Shown piece by piece: positions 7,173 to 8,287 of a DNA stretch of 8,287 nt (position 1 is its first letter; each line of letters begins with the position of its first letter). The translations under genes and the position numbers were made by a program. The notes under the pieces are model-generated. The model ran no database searches. It was not told the DNA's origin and worked only from the letters and a program-made list of their open reading frames with translations. Location: contig JAITBM010000095.1 in NCBI GenBank assembly GCA_031283565.1, positions 1-8,287 of the forward strand. The letters run 5' to 3'. The stretch is from Rickettsiales bacterium (GTDB taxonomy: Bacteria; Pseudomonadota; Alphaproteobacteria; Rs-D84).

Positions 7173-7287
7173 GGACGCGCAGGGATGCGGGTTCAGGACT
7201 GTGAGAAGTTCTTTTATCAGCGACGCAGAATAGTTCGTGTGTTGTAATCCGCATGGGGTATGAAAACGGCGCGAAAGCGTTTTTTTT
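7173..7287 (+). ncRNA. Candidate small noncoding RNA, about 115 nt
   Basis: Bounded by a near-consensus promoter and a T8 terminator, this segment folds on paper into a three-way junction. P1 pairs ATGCGGGTT (7185-7193) with AATCCGCAT (7246-7254), including one G-U; P2 pairs GGAC (7196-7199) with GTTC (7208-7211); P3 pairs CAGC-G-ACGC (7218-7226) with GTGT-GTTG (7237-7244), with one bulged G. The 5' end CGCGC (7176-7180) could also pair with GCGCG (7269-7273), which would compete with the terminator. It lacks the tetraloop and conserved core of SRP RNA, the open bubble of 6S RNA and tmRNA/RNase P signatures, so the class is unknown. Encoded peptides (about 20 aa at 7185, 18 aa at 7261) have no usable ribosome binding site. 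Confidence 0.4.
7263..7287 (+). terminator. Rho-independent terminator (T8)
   Basis: AAAACG (7263-7268) pairs with CGTTTT (7278-7283), or CGC-GAAA-GCG (7270-7279) forms a GNRA-like capped stem; either runs directly into eight Ts (7280-7287). It ends the candidate small RNA and may also catch read-through from the glycan operon, for which no nearer terminator is seen after the stop at 7080. Confidence 0.65.
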
Positions 7288-7369
7288 ATGCCCGCCCGGC
7301 GCGGCCAAAGATTTGAATACTCAGATCAAGCGACCCGCTGGGAACTCTTCCGGCCGCATATGGTCGGAT

Positions 7370-7393
7370 AAAAAACCCCGGCCATGGCCGGGG
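7370..7393 (-). terminator. Strong terminator on the minus strand
   Basis: CCCCGGCCATGGCCGGGG (7376-7393) is a perfect 18-nt palindrome preceded on the plus strand by six As (7370-7375). Read on the minus strand this is a GC-rich hairpin followed by T6, a textbook intrinsic terminator. No T-tract follows on the plus strand. No minus-strand gene upstream of it is convincing, so it either terminates an unannotated RNA or insulates the small RNA region. Confidence 0.6.
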
Positions 7394-7395
7394 AG

Positions 7396-7450
7396 CCGCC
7401 GGTCGAAAAACAGCCAGACTCCACAGGGATAGGCTAATGCCGGCGGAGTC
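7396..7450. other. Overlapping inverted repeats (possible pseudoknot or alternative fold)
   Basis: CCGCCGG (7396-7402) is complementary to CCGGCGG (7440-7446), and GACTCC (7417-7422) is complementary to GGAGTC (7445-7450). The two pairings share bases 7445-7446, so they are either alternatives or, with the first shortened, an H-type pseudoknot. Nothing here matches a riboswitch I can name. Confidence 0.3.
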
Positions 7451-7481
7451 ATTCTGATAAATGATTTCTCAACCTCCCTGG

Positions 7482-7499
7482 CCGCCAAATCCTTGGCGG
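7482..7499. other. Perfect 7-bp hairpin upstream of secreted-protein gene
   Basis: CCGCCAA (7482-7488) pairs with TTGGCGG (7493-7499) around a 4-nt loop. No T-run follows, so it is not a terminator; it could be part of a structured leader of the gene at 7572. Confidence 0.35.
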
Positions 7500-7514
7500 T
7501 TCGCTTATCGCGTG

Positions 7515-7547
7515 CCGGATGCTGGCAGAGCTATACCAGCCATCCGG
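7515..7547. other. 11-bp bulged hairpin just upstream of secreted-protein gene
   Basis: CCGGATG-CTGG (7515-7525) pairs with CCAG-C-CATCCGG (7536-7547) with one unpaired C (7540) and a 10-nt loop. It ends 16 nt before the AAAGGG ribosome binding site of the gene at 7572, a position suited to affecting translation or message stability of that gene. Confidence 0.45.
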
Positions 7548-7571
7548 TCCGCATAACCAAAAAGGGAAAAC

Positions 7572-7850
7572 ATGAAAAAAATATTGCTTGCGGCAGTAAT
7601 GACGGGGCTTGCCGCGCGGATAGCAAACGCTGCCACGGCGAAGATTTGCGTGAAATTCCAAGAATGGCGCTGTTGCTCCGAGCGACCATTCTGTCCATCC
7701 AACAAGAGCGATGGAGGGGTTTGCTGGTGTAACAATGCGGGCACATGGACGAGGGGTTATTGTTTTTGGGGAGATGTTTGCGCGAATAAACAACCTACTG
7801 ATGGTCTTGATGAATGTCAAAGAAAATGCCCCGGCATGTGCGGCATGTAG
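7572..7850 (+). CDS. Small secreted cysteine-rich protein, 92 aa
   Basis: A Sec signal peptide (MKKILLAAVMTGLAARIANA, residues 1-20) with a likely cleavage after ANA, leaves a mature chain of about 72 residues. It has eleven cysteines (26, 34, 35, 41, 51, 53, 64, 70, 82, 86, 90), far above average, plus six tryptophans/tyrosines, which suggests a small disulfide-bonded extracytoplasmic protein. Arg16 within the hydrophobic core of the signal is unusual. The odd number of cysteines leaves one unpaired or forming a dimer. AAAGGG (7561-7566) five bases before the ATG supports the start. The family is not recognised; toxin, inhibitor or surface protein are all possible. It is followed by another small secreted protein after 64 nt, and composition here is less GC-rich than in the glycan operon. 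Confidence 0.7.
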   Translation: MKKILLAAVMTGLAARIANAATAKICVKFQEWRCCSERPFCPSNKSDGGVCWCNNAGTWTRGYCFWGDVCANKQPTDGLDECQRKCPGMCGM

Positions 7851-7914
7851 CAGCAGGACCGCATCTTGAAATCGCCACTCGCTGGCAAATTGGCGCCAAC
7901 TTTGGGATAAAAAA

Positions 7915-8220
7915 ATGAAACGGATATTATTTTGGCACAAGTGGAAAATTTTGTTGATTGTTCCGTCATTTGCAGTGTTTGCGGACGATTGCGACAACGG
8001 ATATATTTTGGTTCAGTTTCATAGCGAAGTCATTAGTGATTATTATAGCGCTCTTGCCGATTCCGAAGTGATTGCAATCGGAGATTGCCCGAGTGGCTTC
8101 GTAGAATTTGGAACTATCGAAGATAGCTGTCCGTCTGGAACGGTGGAATACGGCAGGATAACAGATCTCATTCTGCCCGGACTTACCGATGGAAAAGGCA
8201 CATATTCTTGCAGTTTGTGA
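7915..8220 (+). CDS. Small secreted repeat-containing protein, 101 aa
   Basis: The N-terminus MKRILFWHKWKILLIVPSFA with VFA before Asp24 is a signal peptide, predicted to be cut after Ala23. The mature part is acidic, with four cysteines (26, 58, 72, 99), and holds a tandem repeat: residues 57-70 and 71-84 share CPSG.VE.G.I.D at 9 of 14 positions. Each repeat contributes one cysteine, so an outer cysteine may pair with each. Not a recognised family; repeats of this short kind occur in bacterial surface and adhesin-like proteins, which is only an inference here. A weak ribosome binding site (GGGA, 7904-7907) lies seven bases before the ATG. It may share a transcript with the preceding cysteine-rich gene, as no terminator separates them. 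Confidence 0.65.
   Translation: MKRILFWHKWKILLIVPSFAVFADDCDNGYILVQFHSEVISDYYSALADSEVIAIGDCPSGFVEFGTIEDSCPSGTVEYGRITDLILPGLTDGKGTYSCSL
8083..8166 (+). repeat. 14-residue tandem repeat inside the secreted protein
   Basis: Two consecutive 42-nt units encode residues 57-70 and 71-84, identical at 9 of 14 residues (C, P, S, G, V, E, G, I and D), while the DNA has diverged. This suggests an old duplication kept by selection on protein structure. Confidence 0.6.
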
Positions 8221-8233
8221 GAGGCATCACAAA
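8214..8233 (+). terminator. Weak hairpin at the end of the secreted-protein gene
   Basis: TTTGTGA (8214-8220, including the TGA stop) pairs perfectly with TCACAAA (8227-8233) around a 6-nt loop. No T-tract follows, so it may protect the 3' end or act only as a poor terminator. Confidence 0.25.
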
Positions 8234-8287
8234 GATCGTATGTTATTCTGCTCGCCTGCGCTTTTATGATATATCCATCAATTAAAA

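Noticed and set aside
7185..7247. 20-codon frame inside the candidate small RNA
   Set aside because: The only purine run (AGGG) abuts the ATG, leaving no spacing for ribosome binding, and the sequence is better explained by the folded stems.
7449..7997. 182-codon minus-strand frame opposite the cysteine-rich gene
   Set aside because: No ribosome binding site, no domain, and it is antisense to a gene with a clear signal peptide and ribosome binding site.
8243..8270. Possible promoter with TATGAT at 8265-8270 near the right edge
   Set aside because: The matching -35 (TTATTC) is poor and any target gene lies outside the window.

Overview
The window reads as accessory chromosome from a fairly GC-rich alphaproteobacterium, possibly one of the uncultured host-associated lineages. 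This rests on overall gene style, sigma70-like promoters and the C-terminal domain style of the coiled-coil protein; it is an inference, because no rRNA or universal marker gene is present.

Layout. Positions 1-753 are almost gene-free and hold one convincing small gene, a 56-residue single-pass membrane protein (209-379), plus a few inverted repeats. Positions 754-2646 (minus strand) encode a 630-residue membrane-anchored coiled-coil protein with its own promoter and a probable terminator. Positions 2747-7080 (plus strand) form a tight four-gene operon for a surface glycan: a GT2-like glycosyltransferase with no visible ribosome binding site, a classical GT2 enzyme starting at TTG, a CAPS_synth/GT32-like capsular enzyme, and a GT2-Stealth fusion. 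Spacings are 16 nt, 2 nt and a 4-nt ATGA overlap, so the genes are probably co-transcribed and translationally coupled.

The Stealth half carries all four conserved regions (CR1-CR4) of the family of hexose-1-phosphate transferases that build phosphodiester-linked capsules and that includes eukaryotic GlcNAc-1-phosphotransferase. A plausible reading is that the four proteins assemble short glycosyl units and link them by sugar-phosphate bonds into a capsule- or teichoic-like surface polymer. The GT2 gene and the GT2 half of the fusion are close paralogues. No flippase, polymerase or exporter gene lies in the window.

Positions 7081-7571 are noncoding but not empty. A near-consensus promoter and a GC hairpin with eight Ts bracket a ~115-nt segment that can fold into a three-way junction, a good candidate for an undescribed small RNA. 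Beyond it come a minus-strand terminator and several more inverted repeats. The right end holds two small secreted proteins (7572-7850 with 11 cysteines; 7915-8220 with an internal 14-residue repeat), both with signal peptides and no recognised family.
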